DNA of 64,000 bases, taken from Baylisascaris procyonis (Eukaryota > Nematoda > Chromadorea > Rhabditida > Ascarididae). Below are positions 23,038 through 34,600 of this stretch, in pieces; within the stretch, counting starts at the first letter, position 1, and each line of letters begins with the position of its first letter. Position numbers and translations under genes: made by a program. The notes beneath the pieces were generated by a model. It did no database searches. It was not told the origin of the DNA and saw only the letters and a program-made list of their open reading frames with translations. Location: the NCBI GenBank assembly GCA_037389465.1, contig JAZARR010000188.1, positions 895,501 through 959,500 of the forward strand, written 5' to 3'.

Positions 23038-25505
23038 TCTTATCCCCAAAATTCGTCCTCTTCCTTTAGTTTAGTTTTCGTCTCAATGTAGATTCTTTTT
23101 TAATTTGTCACAATGGACAGATCAAAGTTGCTTTTTGCCTGAAACACACCTGAAAAATTTGTTTTGTTTACCAGATATGGTAACGATATGATATCTTTCG
23201 AATACGGTAGATGAACAAACACCAACCTGTACTCCTTGCACGGTCACAACGTTCGAATCGAGAACATCTACCTTCTCAAAAGTTCCTTTCTACAATTAGA
23301 TTGGTTCACTTTAAGCAGAGAGCAACTGGGTATTGACTACCGTATATTATCATTTATAAGCCCCCTTTAATACAAGCCCAGCTCACGTGTATTCCAATCC
23401 TTCTCTCTCAAAAGTGGTGCCGTTTTTTGAAATTTCCATAACCCGCTTCTATTATAAAGTTCTGCTATGAAAAATCGCAAAAATTATAAACCCTGGGCTT
23501 ATAAATAAGAAAACGGTAAATGTTAACTATATTTTTGCCCACAACACATTTTTTAAAATCTTCATTTTCCTCATAACATATTCAAATCAAATGTTGGTAA
23601 GACTTCGAACTTATTCAAATGCCTCTTCAGATCAACTTTAATTGAAGAGAATAAGCTCAAATATAAGCGAGCGGTAAGCCGGAAAAGATTTGAACGTTAT
23701 ATGCAAATAAACACGCAATATGGGCTCCAGTTCATCCACTAATTGTTATCGACAAATATAGAGCACAATTTTTATTCGGTTCGTCTAGCGATTAATCAGC
23801 TCATAGATCGACGTAAATGGCAAAGAGACATGCAAGGAAGTCGTTTGCAGACACAGATACAGACGCACAGACAGACGCAGACACATCAACCAGTTACTAT
23901 GGTCTAAACTTCACCTACAGTGATCCTAATTTTTTGCATTAGAATTTATAATTTATCATCTCATTTTCCATAGACGATTCAACAAATGTGGGCACGTATT
24001 TGTATGCACCTACATATCTATATACTTAAGTATAGATTTAAATATTTGCACACCTATATTTACATGAGGTTGTCAATAACTCGATAATGAAACTAGTCGA
24101 TAATTTTGAAGGGAATCGCGAAATTCAACTCGCTAAATACCAACCATTTCAAGTGCATAAAAATGTGTATAAATAAACTTTATGTTTTTCATATTTGTAA
24201 ATCACCCAATTGAAATAAACAGCGAATAAGACATTTCGAAAAAAATTGTTGAATGTTTCTCTCCCCCACAAAAAAAAAACACCGTTGATATTATTCTCTA
24301 AAATGGTCGCTAAACGATGCGTCACTTAATGAACGAATGAGATATGAATAAACGATGATTTTATTAAGCTTACGGGCATTTGATTTGCTTTGATATGATT
24401 GATTAAATTCGAACTGAGTTGTACATATGCCCTACGAACATTGTCCTTCTCTGAACCTGCATCACCAACAAGTGCCACACGGAAATATGTTATCTTATTG
24501 CTCGCATCCGCTAGAAATTATTGAATTCCTCATTGAACTGTAAATACCGTATAGTCACCAATATAATTCCCTAAGCAAACATTCATCTCTCTTGACCGTA
24601 GCTTAATTTTTAATCAATTCACCTTAATTCTTAATCAAAAATTGTACCGTATACCTAAATGAATGAAATCAAAGATCATGAAGCAGTATGCATCAACACC
24701 AACAACTCCGATATCCATATTATCATATTTCGGTTTAAACCTTCTTAATTCACAAATATATTCAAAGTATGGTACTCAAGGATTGGTACTCAGGGATTGG
24801 TACTTAAGGACTGGTATTCAAGGATTGGTACTCAAAGATCGAAAATCCAACCAATCCACATTCGTAATATTCGTTGATTAAAAAGGTAAATTAATATAAG
24901 AATATTGGCGAAGTAAGACGATGAAATACACTGCAATTGGTTATATGATATAGTCAACCTAGAAAACGCATCAGTTTCGAATCCTTCCGATGCAATTCAT
25001 ATATACTGCGACATAGATAATTGTATAAAATTTAGGCGACACCTTTAGATTTTTGTTGTTTTTCTACTAAACCATATATAGTTCAGTTCTATTTTTTTAA
25101 TTATAAAATACTAGACGGCGGATTTGCTTTACTCCTTTATCCTCGATGACCTTGATTCCTCTGACCGCTTTCCCCGGTCAAAAAGTCGCATTTCTCCCTA
25201 TCCTTTCTTCAGAAATCCTCCTTCAAAAATGGTTCGATAATATATATTTGAATAGCGCAAATAAATAGAAATAAATAAATAACTAAATTCATTAATGTTT
25301 TCTAAACGATATTCATCGTTGTTCCGATCGGTAATAGAGTGACGAAACCAGCAAATCCTGAAATATCCTCATAGCCACAATAATTAAGGAAATCGACTCC
25401 ATTGATGGGTAAATTACCGTTAAGGGCGGATCCTTGCAAATCGAACGTAGAAGCGACCTGTAATGAACTAGGTCTACTATCGGAAACTCTCGCACTTTCC
25501 GTCAT
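20746..25505 (-). CDS. Rho-like small GTPase-fold protein with degenerate nucleotide-binding motifs
   Basis: Seven exons on the minus strand: 25418-25505, 24374-24510, 23227-23289, 23112-23138, 22761-22895, 21509-21628, 20746-20904. All phases close, giving 242 residues. The fold follows Rho/Cdc42: beta-1 RVALVGDAGSEKD, switch I and hairpin, ELMTAEKIADFERIP at the switch II position, LDAIILFYNINSLKQFESIH, then WVPAIRRLYRNTPFVICATG and a C-terminal ITWGDMCFCISTN segment. Every GTP motif is broken. The P-loop GxxxxGK[TS] has become GDAGSEKD, DTAG has become MTAE, TKxD/TQxD has become TGIE, and SAK/SAL has become IST. No CAAX box is present (the C-terminus is ESMF). A non-nucleotide-binding scaffold is the inference. 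The N-terminal 30 residues and the small 27-base exon are the least certain parts of the model. Confidence 0.72.
21433..21460. repeat. (AT)n microsatellite
   Basis: A pure AT dinucleotide run in the last intron of the Rho-like gene. Confidence 0.9.
22657..22711. repeat. Long hairpin (inverted repeat)
   Basis: Arms ATGCTCTCGGGACATATGCG...CCTA (22657-22680) and its near-complement TAGGCG...TCCCGAGAACAT (22685-22711) surround a 4-base loop. There is one mismatch and a 3-base bulge. It is GC-richer than its surroundings and lies in an intron of the Rho-like gene. Confidence 0.75.
22996..23036. repeat. (TA)n microsatellite
   Basis: About 20 TA units in an intron of the Rho-like gene. Confidence 0.9.
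23338..23518. mobile_element. MITE-like element with TA target sites
   Basis: The ends are imperfect inverted repeats. The left begins TACCGTATATTATCATTTAT. The right end, reverse-complemented, begins TACCGTTTTCTTATTTATAA, and both continue into AAGCCC. Both ends can be read as TA plus CCGT, the arrangement of Tc1/mariner-type MITEs. 181 bp with no coding potential. A second probable copy lies at 44984-45198. Confidence 0.55.
24771..24840. repeat. 14-bp tandem repeat, 5 copies
   Basis: GGTACTCAAGGATT and variants repeat five times in register, in the first intron of the Rho-like gene. The short plus-strand frame through it is a by-product. Confidence 0.8.
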
Positions 25506-26564
25506 CGATGAAATCAACGCAACCACTTCCACTCTCAAATAGTTGTAAGCAATGATTCAATCGAAATTTGTGAAAACATTTCTTTATGACATTTACAAAA
25601 TTTCGCTTTTTAACGTAATTATATTTAGGCTTCAAGCTTAAAAATTCAATTTTATTTTCATTTACGATTAATTCCTTTAGTAAATTTTATTTCAACATTA
25701 TTAAACTTTATTATTATATTCAAAAAATGATTTTATTTTAAATATCGCATAAAAATTTTCCATCTTTTTTTCAGTGATTTCTATCGGAAAATACTTTCTG
25801 AAGGAACTAAAATATTGAAAAATCGGGTTTGAAAAAAAAGTTAAATTTTTTACAATTTTCCGAAACTTTTTCGTAAAAAGGGAAAGACCTTCGAAAAGAG
25901 CTTGAAAATTTCCTTCTCGTAGTTTGGTTGCTAAAAAAAATTCTTACTGACAGTTAGCACTTACAGCGAAAATGATATTAAGTGAACAATTCACATTAAG
26001 GATATAGGCGAATATTCGAATGAGTACTTCCGCTCAGTTTCGAGACATTATGCACTGAAAAATGAGATGGAACTCACCGACGTTCGCTATTCTCCCACCT
26101 CTTTACATCCTTCATTTCCTTTCTTCCTCTATTTTCGGTGCTTAAAGTCCTCCAGGCTTCATCCTTAATTATCCAGAAGGCAATATTCTTCATATAAGGT
26201 GGCAACTTATTGTTGTGAATGAAGTTATAATCTGAATACTTTGATGCCGGTTTGTTTCGTTATTGAGTGCATAAAGACTTTCATGTTTTTGTTGGTGCAG
26301 GATTTTTTCTCATTTCATCTATATAGATCGGTGGAAGACTACCTGTCTTTTTAAAGATATGTTTGGGATGCAATGGTTATTTCCGGTTGTTATGTGATTT
26401 GTGTGCTGGTTCTTTTTTTCAACCAAGGGGTTTAGTTATTTTTGGTCAGTTGTATGAGATTTGTTTATAAAGCGCTTGTTTCGTTCAAAATTTGGTAGTT
26501 GCTCGTTGGTATTGGAGAGAGAGAATAAACCGGCCTTTTGGTAATGAGGGTAATTTTGAAGGTA
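25506..26564. other. Divergent intergenic region between the Rho-like gene and MRPS22
   Basis: About 1 kb separates the minus-strand Rho-like start (25505) from the plus-strand MRPS22 start (26565), so promoters for both probably lie here. It is AT-rich. I could not single out a TATA box or trans-splice acceptor with confidence. Confidence 0.4.
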
Positions 26565-29500
26565 ATGCTAAAGAGGATAGTTTCTATTTTTCGAAGATCC
26601 GCCGTACGATTCTCTGATGGTCCTTGTATACCACCTCGTCGATCGTTTTCCGCATGGATCGATAATGTTAAGTAAGTCTTAGTTATATTTCAATCAATCA
26701 ATATTGATCTGATCTGAATCGGAACCTGATGCCGGAGCTGATTGAGCATTTCTGCAAATGGACCGGTCGCAACGCAAAAGCAGGCGATCCGCAGAAGTGA
26801 TTACACTGCCATGGAATCCACTAGTTCCTACCATCTCCCGACCTCCATCAACCACATGTGCGTCTTGGGTATTTTATTCCACTCAATGCATCATTTTCTA
26901 AACCATTCGTGTTACGATATCTGCCGTTCAAGAAAAAATATTTCACGTTTCTTGTTGTGAAAGCATGGTCAGATGATCTTCGGTCTGCTCTTGTTGTATG
27001 TGTATGTTGGAGGATCTCTTCGTATGATGTTGCTTTACGATGCCCATCTATTACAACCCAATTTAGAGAAATGCTTCGATCGTGTCCTTAGAGGATTTAT
27101 AACGCCATTAGAATATGCAAATGAGTATACCGGATAACCTTCAGACTTAATCCAGTTCGATCTGGAACTAGGATTGAATCGATTTCGTAAGCCCTCATCA
27201 AATATTCGTAATATTTAAAATTCAAATGCAACAAAATGGGAGGAATTGTCATTCAAAAATTGTTGGTTTCCATTCACATTGATTCATTTATTTATTCGCT
27301 TGGCCTTGTTTCATGAGCATCACCAACGATATTATTTCCCATGGGCAGTTGGCAATTTTACCCGGGAAATGTTTGTGTGTTCGTCACTCATATAATTCCC
27401 ACTCAAATCGAAGCTTGATTATAGCTTATCACTGAACTCTTGTGGTTATTCATCCCTTCTTTAAATGCCTTTAAAGACCATACCGTATCCTGTGGATAGA
27501 CGATGTATTCTAGAGGCTGGATCTACGAAGAGAGAGGAATATAATGTAAAACCAAGGATGAGGTTTGCCGATATGCTTTAAGTCGGACTCAACTCGGTTC
27601 TACCAAACTGTAATCTGAACTGGATTTGACTTTCCCAGCTAGGCTGGATTGAATTTTAACTTGCTAAACTCTGAATTTCTTTCTATCAAACCCAAAATCA
27701 GGATGAACTTCACTATACCAATTTGGCAACTTCCTTTTGCCTTTTCGTTCAATAGGTCGAATCTAACCGAATCAACAAGTGAAGATCTCGATGTGGAGAA
27801 GATATTCACGAATGCCGATGTGCAAAAGTTACTTGGCGAATTGACTGGTCTTGATTTGGAAGGGAAAATTTTCGCACCGAGACGCACTGAACGACAGGAA
27901 CGTTCACATTATGCACTCATGACCGACCAGATGTACGCTGAGGTTATCACTGAAATGTGACCTTTTTGGAGTTTTGTTTCTTTTTTTTTTTCTTTGGAGT
28001 ACTGATTAGGTGGAAGGAAGAGGTATGGAAGAAGGGATAGGGGTGTAGAGGAACAGAAGCATCCATTTTCGCCAATTTTCGTATTCGCTTTTGGTTTTCT
28101 TAACGTCAGTTTTCTTCTTGTCGTTTTTAATGAAAGAATAATAATTCCACACGAGATGGGGTGATAAGTAAACACAAAAACGGGTATTAGAGGATCAGAG
28201 ATCACCTTTTTTATTTACATGACTGAATGAATTTCCAATATTAAAGTATAATTACGGTGATAATTCCCAAAAGTTTTTTAGACATTGGAAAAAATGAAAG
28301 ATGAAGGCCGTCACTTCCTTCAATTCGTACCCGTCAAAGAACCGAGAGCCGATACATTTACAGTATTGGCTAATGATAAGGAAATTGCTGGTTTTGACGA
28401 ATCGAAATTCATTTTCACTGATGTGACTTTCGATGCCACCGATCAGGTTTGATCTATTTTCCGTTTATTCACTTCTCACTCGTATCGTACTATCCTATCG
28501 TAAGCGGTTTTAGGTAACAATTCCGAGTTTGATCAACAACTGAATCCAAGTATAGAAGTATACCATCATTGGTGTAGCTTAACCGTTTCCGATGGTTTTA
28601 AGAGGGCGCAAACAACCAACTAGTAAACCTGACAGTCAATATTGAGTGTCGAGTTCACTACTTGGTTTTTTAGTGGACCGAGGTTGCTATGCCTAATCAT
28701 CTCTTTGTTGGCAGCTATAATTAGTATGTATTGTTTTCTTCTTTTGCTCATGAGAGCGCTAATGAAACCCGCAGTTGGTGACCAATGGAAACCTGCAATA
28801 GGGCTCCAGTAGCCTGTAATAGTTGACTTATATAAAAATGCAACGAACTTTTGGTATTAACCAGTACTAGATTACCTACTGAAAAGTTGCGGTAAGTTAC
28901 TGGCATAAACCGCAACCGGGCGTTGATGTAAACCTGTACTAATAAAAAATAAGGTGATTGATGTAAACCTATTAGCACTGGCGCACGGTAGATAACCGGT
29001 ATAAATGTAATTGCAATAGTTGAATAATATAAACCTGCGACAGGTGGTTAGTATAATCGTGAAGAAGGTAATCGGTATAAATCTATGGCAGATGCTATAA
29101 GCTATGATAGGTAAATATAGTCTTTGTACTAAAGCGGTTTTATAAAGTGTATTAATTAAAAATGTTGCTTGTAATTTTGTCCGTACCGTTGCGCTCACAT
29201 AAAATTTGATCGCAAATAAAAGCCGTTTAGCTGCTGGTATTACTGTTTTCCTATCAGGGACGGTATCCGTACCAAGGTTGAGTGCCTAATCTCTCGTTGC
29301 AGAAATGAGAGCATATCGGCTAGATAAATTAGTTATGAGTTCGAGGAGACTGCTGGATCCGCAAATAACTTAGCCAACAATCGTCCACATCGTAGATTCG
29401 TCAGTGAATTTATATTTTCAGGATCGTACAGTAGTGGTGCGTGAACCAGATGGTATCTTGAGGACGGCAACCCCAGAAGAGCATGATCGTATGAACCGTG

Positions 29501-32500
29501 TTTATTATGAGCAACCGAATCGACCTGTCTTTGAGCCACCACTTTTTACCTATCCTCATTTACAGGTATAGGTTTGTATGTGGTCTTTCGTAGTTTAGGG
29601 ATACTATAGCAGACATGAGGTGTGATGTATGTTTGGACCCTATTTAACCAAGGTTGATGAATCTTGATTCTTTTTCTTTCATCCCAGCTTAATATTGGAT
29701 CGAAACGAGATTTTATTATATTATCTGTTACTTGTACAACTGTTTGTATGCATCCTATGCACGATAAACGTAGACTTCCACGATGTGGCAGACTACTGAT
29801 ATAAACATTCAATGTGCATGTTGTTATATTTATTAGTGCTAGGAAGTTTTCTTCTACACCCCCCCCCCATTACAGTTAAATGTAACGTAAATTAGGTGCT
29901 TTTGTATGTTGCGGGCATAAAGAGAATTCAGTACAGAAGCATGGAAGTGAGAGTTTGTTTGGAAATCGGAGACTTGCAGTTCTGCAGATCGGTGCAGCTC
30001 TCGCCTAGAGGAATTTCGTAGTTATAAACTTTGACACTCATAAGGATGATTGTGTAGATGTTTGCTTTGTTTGCGAAAGTTTCGACAACTAAAGATCCTT
30101 TCAATCCAAGTGGTTTCAGAGGTGAGACTATAGTAATAGGTATTCGCAATAGTTGGCTGCCAAAGTTGATTTTGTTGCTGTTTAGAATGCGTTGGATCGA
30201 AACGAACATGAATTCGTTCTAGATTGGGCATGCTACTTCTATGAACCAGATGATCCTGCTTTTGTAAAGGTTAATTTTTGTTACTTATTAAAAATTATTC
30301 GTATCAGTTCTAGGTAGTCACTTTGGTTTTTGTTGTTTTAGCCGATATTTCTGACTGCTTTATTAAGAATTCAGTATGTTTTAATTGCTTTATATTTTGA
30401 GCATTCCGATGGTCCTTGATGAAGGATTTCATGGATTGGGTAAAGGGGAAAAGAGAAGGGTATGAAGTTCATTTAACTCGTCCAGATGAATTAAGCAAGA
30501 GTGAAGTAAAATTCGGCGCACTATGAAAAGCAATCCTGCAAAACTTCGAAACAAAGAAAGATTTCATAGTTTTTCTTACATTTCAAATGGAACCGTTTGA
30601 CTTCTATAGAGGAGGCACTAATTAAAGAATGCATTTTCTTTTGGCTTCTGTACAATTCCACACTGTATCACGGAAGAATGCCACGACACTTAGTTGCATT
30701 GCGCCTTTTAGAAGGGCATTAGTCCGGTTGCCAAAAGATTTCTTATACGATCGCCGAATGAAGTTCCATAGTTAGCGATTTCTATCTCTTTTTTGTACGC
30801 TTCTGCTTACTCTTACCGTATGCAGTGGGACCAGTCTCCTTGCATCAGGGTGTACTACTGTATACAATATGATGAACCGTATTATTCTTTGTTGCTTTGA
30901 TGCTTTTTAATTTCATTTGTAGTATGTCTTAGGCAGTCGTTTACGTAATTATCAACTAATTTCTTGTATTATTTGAAGCTATGTCGAACCGTGTTCGATC
31001 GAACAGTAGCCGAAAAGAAGTTTTCGTTGTTGCATTCGACTCGGCATTTCGGAGCATTCGTATTTTATTTGGTGTTGAATGGAAATATCCCCCCATTGCT
31101 GAATCATTTTGGTGCTCAAGGCAGGTATCGCTATAAAGTTCACTTTTAAAATTACTTTTTCCAGCATTTTGCATCAATGATTCCATTGATGGTATTGGGC
31201 ATACGGGTAAGACCTATTTTACCTGTCTTGAATGAGTAAAGATGGGAGGGAGGGGTAATACAAAAGGAGGTTATATTCTAGTTGAGTAACGAATAAGTTA
31301 GAGAATTTCCATAATTTAGAGCAAAGAGAAATAGATCAAATCGATTGTAGTTGGAAAGTTGGCATGGAACTTCCTTTTTCTCCCGAGTGCTGTTGTTCGT
31401 TTTATGCGTGCTTGACTCCCGTCAGCTAAATGTTGCATCGAGCAAAGTCTTTCTAAATATGGTTAAGCTTAAATATGAGGTAAGAGGAGAGAGAGATGTT
31501 CGAAGAATCACCGGATGATTACTGGAAATGTTTTTATAAAGCTGGTTTTTAATATGACTCCTTTATTTCGTTGTCACTATTAGATCTTATTTTTGTTATG
31601 CTTTCTTAACTCTCTTTATATATGACATTCACCGAGGTGTAAATACAACATGGCCGCCTTAAATTTAGACAATGATTTATAGCATCATTCATTCGGTTCC
31701 ATTACCGGAATCGAACCTTCATTCTTCATCTTCTTAGCACTAGCAATAATCTTTCATTCGCGCAACTTTCCACTTCACTGTTGTGACAGTTTAACGTGTT
31801 TTCATAAATAAATTAAGGGTAATGTATTTTATGTATATAATTTTTATTCGGGAATTGCAGCATAACGGATGCGGCGAAACTTATACGATTGCAGAAGGTT
31901 GTTCATCGTAATTGGAGAATGGCGATTGCTAGTGAGGACGATGATCGCAAAATTGTGCAGGTTTCGTTTTTTGGTGATTTTAATTTGAGGGGAGGGGGAT
32001 ATAGGTTTATTATAGTACCTCACTATCTCTCTGTCCCTGCCTTTTCACCCCTCCTTCTCCCGCCTCCCCCAAATTCCTCTGTCTTGCTTCTGCAGTCCGG
32101 CCGAATATTCTTCTAGTAAGTAAAATGACGAGAGTAGGGGTCAAATTCGACTTGTTGGATGGTGTTTATTTTCAAATAAAAAGATTTTCATGAATAACAA
32201 CTCTTAAAATGGAACTGCTTTTTGCAGCGGAACTTATAGGAGGTAAGTGATGGTATTATGAAGTAGCCGGGGTATTATTGCTGTCTGTGGAGTATATTAT
32301 ATAGATAACAGAGGATATTAGAGGGTGACGATGTCCACCTCTGTACAACGTCATCTACCTGTCGATAGTCTATGCAAAGAGAACGTTTCGTCTAGCATTT
32401 TATCACCCAGCCAGACCGTCGTTGAGTATATGGATTGTGTTCCGCCGTATTGCAGACTAGTCTTTGGTATAGGCATCACCACTTCCGTCAACGTGTGTAT

Positions 32501-33755
32501 TTTTGTTGTTTAGTTTTATAAAAATAGATAACCGCTGAAATAAATGAAAGTCTCCTTTAAGGATTACATAAAACAGAATTTGCGATACAAAGCGGAGCTA
32601 AAGGATCTGATAGCACTTTTGGAGGGAAGGAGGCGAGCCAGCAGTCCATCTAGTACCGATATGCAACGTCCATCTCGGTCATCTCGTCCAGAGAAGGTAA
32701 GCAGTGATTTTGACTATTTTTGGTACGTGAACATTGTTTATGATTTGGTAGAAAAAGGACTAATATAGGCCGTCAGGATAAGTGGTTGGTTTTTAGCCAT
32801 CTTTTACCCAAGTGATTTTACCCAAGTTTTACCTAACTGCAAATGTGTGAACCTTTTTGGGATATCATTTGCATATTACTCTTTTAAAATGCATTAGAAA
32901 CCTTTGCGCAAGACCTTGGATCATTCGGGATTTGTAGAGCAAACCATGCACTTGTGGTTATAACCGGGTATTGGTAAATGCCGTTTATCGATGTAACTAG
33001 TCAGCACTGCGAAAGGTTATGCTCATCAGCCATTCTTGTGCCCATCGGTTGCCTTGCTCATTCTGGATTTAAGTACAATGGTTTTATTGTTTATATAGTT
33101 TTATTGTTTGCAGTGGTTTTTTGGAGTTGCATAGCCGAATGTCTGAAGCATCCAGCTGCTGGTAGGGAGCTTAGAGCACTTCACCGAAACATCGCAAATG
33201 CCTAGTATTAATGTCATCGTCGTCTCATGTGGGTATTTGATTGCCAACTGTGACGAGATTTCCACCGGTAGTACTATGTGAGTAGGAGTTAATAGTGCAA
33301 CTTGACAGGTAACGATGCTCCCAGCAATATCTGTAGTTTATCGGCCTGACCCTGAACAGTTCGTCCTAGACAAAGAAGTTTTAGAGGGTTATGAAGGGTG
33401 AGGAAAAGAAGGGAATTTCGATCCAAGAAGAGGAAACTGTGTATGAAGACGATTTTGCCAGCAATTATGTGGAGGCCTGTAAAGGTATAGAGCTGTTTCA
33501 GCAGCACTGAAATTTGTTCAGTAGCTATTGTTGTCCTTTCTTGGCACTGCTAGTGTTGTTGCTCAATTTAAGGCGGGTCTGATGGACGAAAAAACGATTC
33601 GAAGCGAAGAAGGACCGCTGGGTGATCTTGCTAAAACCTATACGGTGAGGGTGGCAAGGAGTTCTTACGACGATCAAGAATCTCAAAAGCAACGAAGAAC
33701 GAGAGGTGGAAGAAGTATCCGTCAGAAAAACACTGACGAAGAAGGACAAAAATGA
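26565..33755 (+). CDS. mrps-22: Mitochondrial small ribosomal subunit protein mS22
   Basis: Nine exons: 26565-26671, 27756-27942, 28282-28446, 29422-29565, 30186-30269, 30979-31124, 31861-31960, 32562-32696, 33573-33755. Together they give 416 residues with all phases closing; human MRPS22 is 360. Exon 1 is Arg-rich without acids (MLKRIVSIFRRSAVRF), a mitochondrial targeting peptide. Family landmarks follow in order: KLLGELTGLDLEGKIF, SHYALMTDQ, DRTVVVREPDGILRTA, LHSTRHFGAFVFYLV and SITDAAKLIRL. The protein is a structural part of the mitochondrial 28S subunit. The last two exons add a Ser/Arg- and Lys/Glu-rich tail of about 80 residues beyond the conserved end; exon 9 rests on splice phase only. 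The donor of exon 2 (GAG|GTTATC) was chosen because it restores the frame. Confidence 0.9.
28770..29120. repeat. Degenerate minisatellite in MRPS22 intron 3
   Basis: A diverged motif resembling GTTGATGTAAACCTGTAAT recurs every 30-37 bases (for example near 28903, 28929, 28963, 29000, 29031 and 29078). It is an old tandem array, not coding. Confidence 0.55.
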
Positions 33756-34534
33756 CCTCGCTTAATTGTTGTTATGAATGTCACGGTTGTTCTGCAGGGC
33801 TAGGGACAGGTTTTGATTTAGGAGGATTGAATTTTATTTAATTCTGGAATTTGCGCTTTTTGAAGTGATTCTTATCCAATCTACAACAGAAATATTTTGG
33901 TGTTATGTTTGTCTACCTGTCTGTCTGTGTCGGCTTGCAATTATTCACACTCGGCTTGTATCCGACCTGTCGAATCGCTCATCTCATTGCCGGTACCGGC
34001 TAGATTATCAAAGAAGACGAATTTTTGTGTAAATGCGTTTGCTTACTTGGCTGGAATACATGCTATCGGTGGCGGTTGTCATTTAAACTACTTCCTACTG
34101 ATGGTCAAAAATTGTGATGTTCACTTTTTTCATCTATTTGACTCAACAACAGCATTTTTCTGATCGTTACAGAATGATAAGTGAGATCACTGGAATGATC
34201 AGCGAAATAAATCCGTTGATTATAATTTAAATTTTTGCAATCGTCTTTTATTTCCGCTGTAAAATTGTCTAGATAGGTATAGTTATTTATTATTTACGAA
34301 TAATGTATCATAAAATGACAGTAAATGGCATTAGTGAGATTAGCATATTGAAGAAATTATTTCAGCTGGCAATAATATTGACAGCTCTTTTTTTCCACTG
34401 AAAGTTTGAGGTTTTTGATTATTTACCTGGTTACACCCGGTATTGTCCTCGCCGAATAAGTGCTGTTAGCATTTTGTTTAATTAATATGCGATATGTAGT
34501 CTTCAGTTTTATATGCGATGAGACCTGTGCAGAT

Positions 34535-34600
34535 TTTGTCTTGCTCAGTGGTAGTGTGCCTGATTGTCGAGTAGAATGTGTCGAGTTCAATTCTCGAGCC
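34535..34600 (+). repeat. tRNA-like remnant, possibly tRNA-derived SINE
   Basis: TTGCTCAGTGGTAG resembles a tRNA D-arm (A box), and TCGAGTTCAATTCTCGA forms a perfect 5-bp T-arm stem with a TTCAATT loop (B box). The spacing is tRNA-like. The acceptor stem does not pair and the anticodon arm is poor, so a functional tRNA is unlikely. Confidence 0.45.

Noticed and set aside
34535..34600. Functional tRNA gene
   Set aside because: The acceptor stem does not pair and the anticodon arm is weak.
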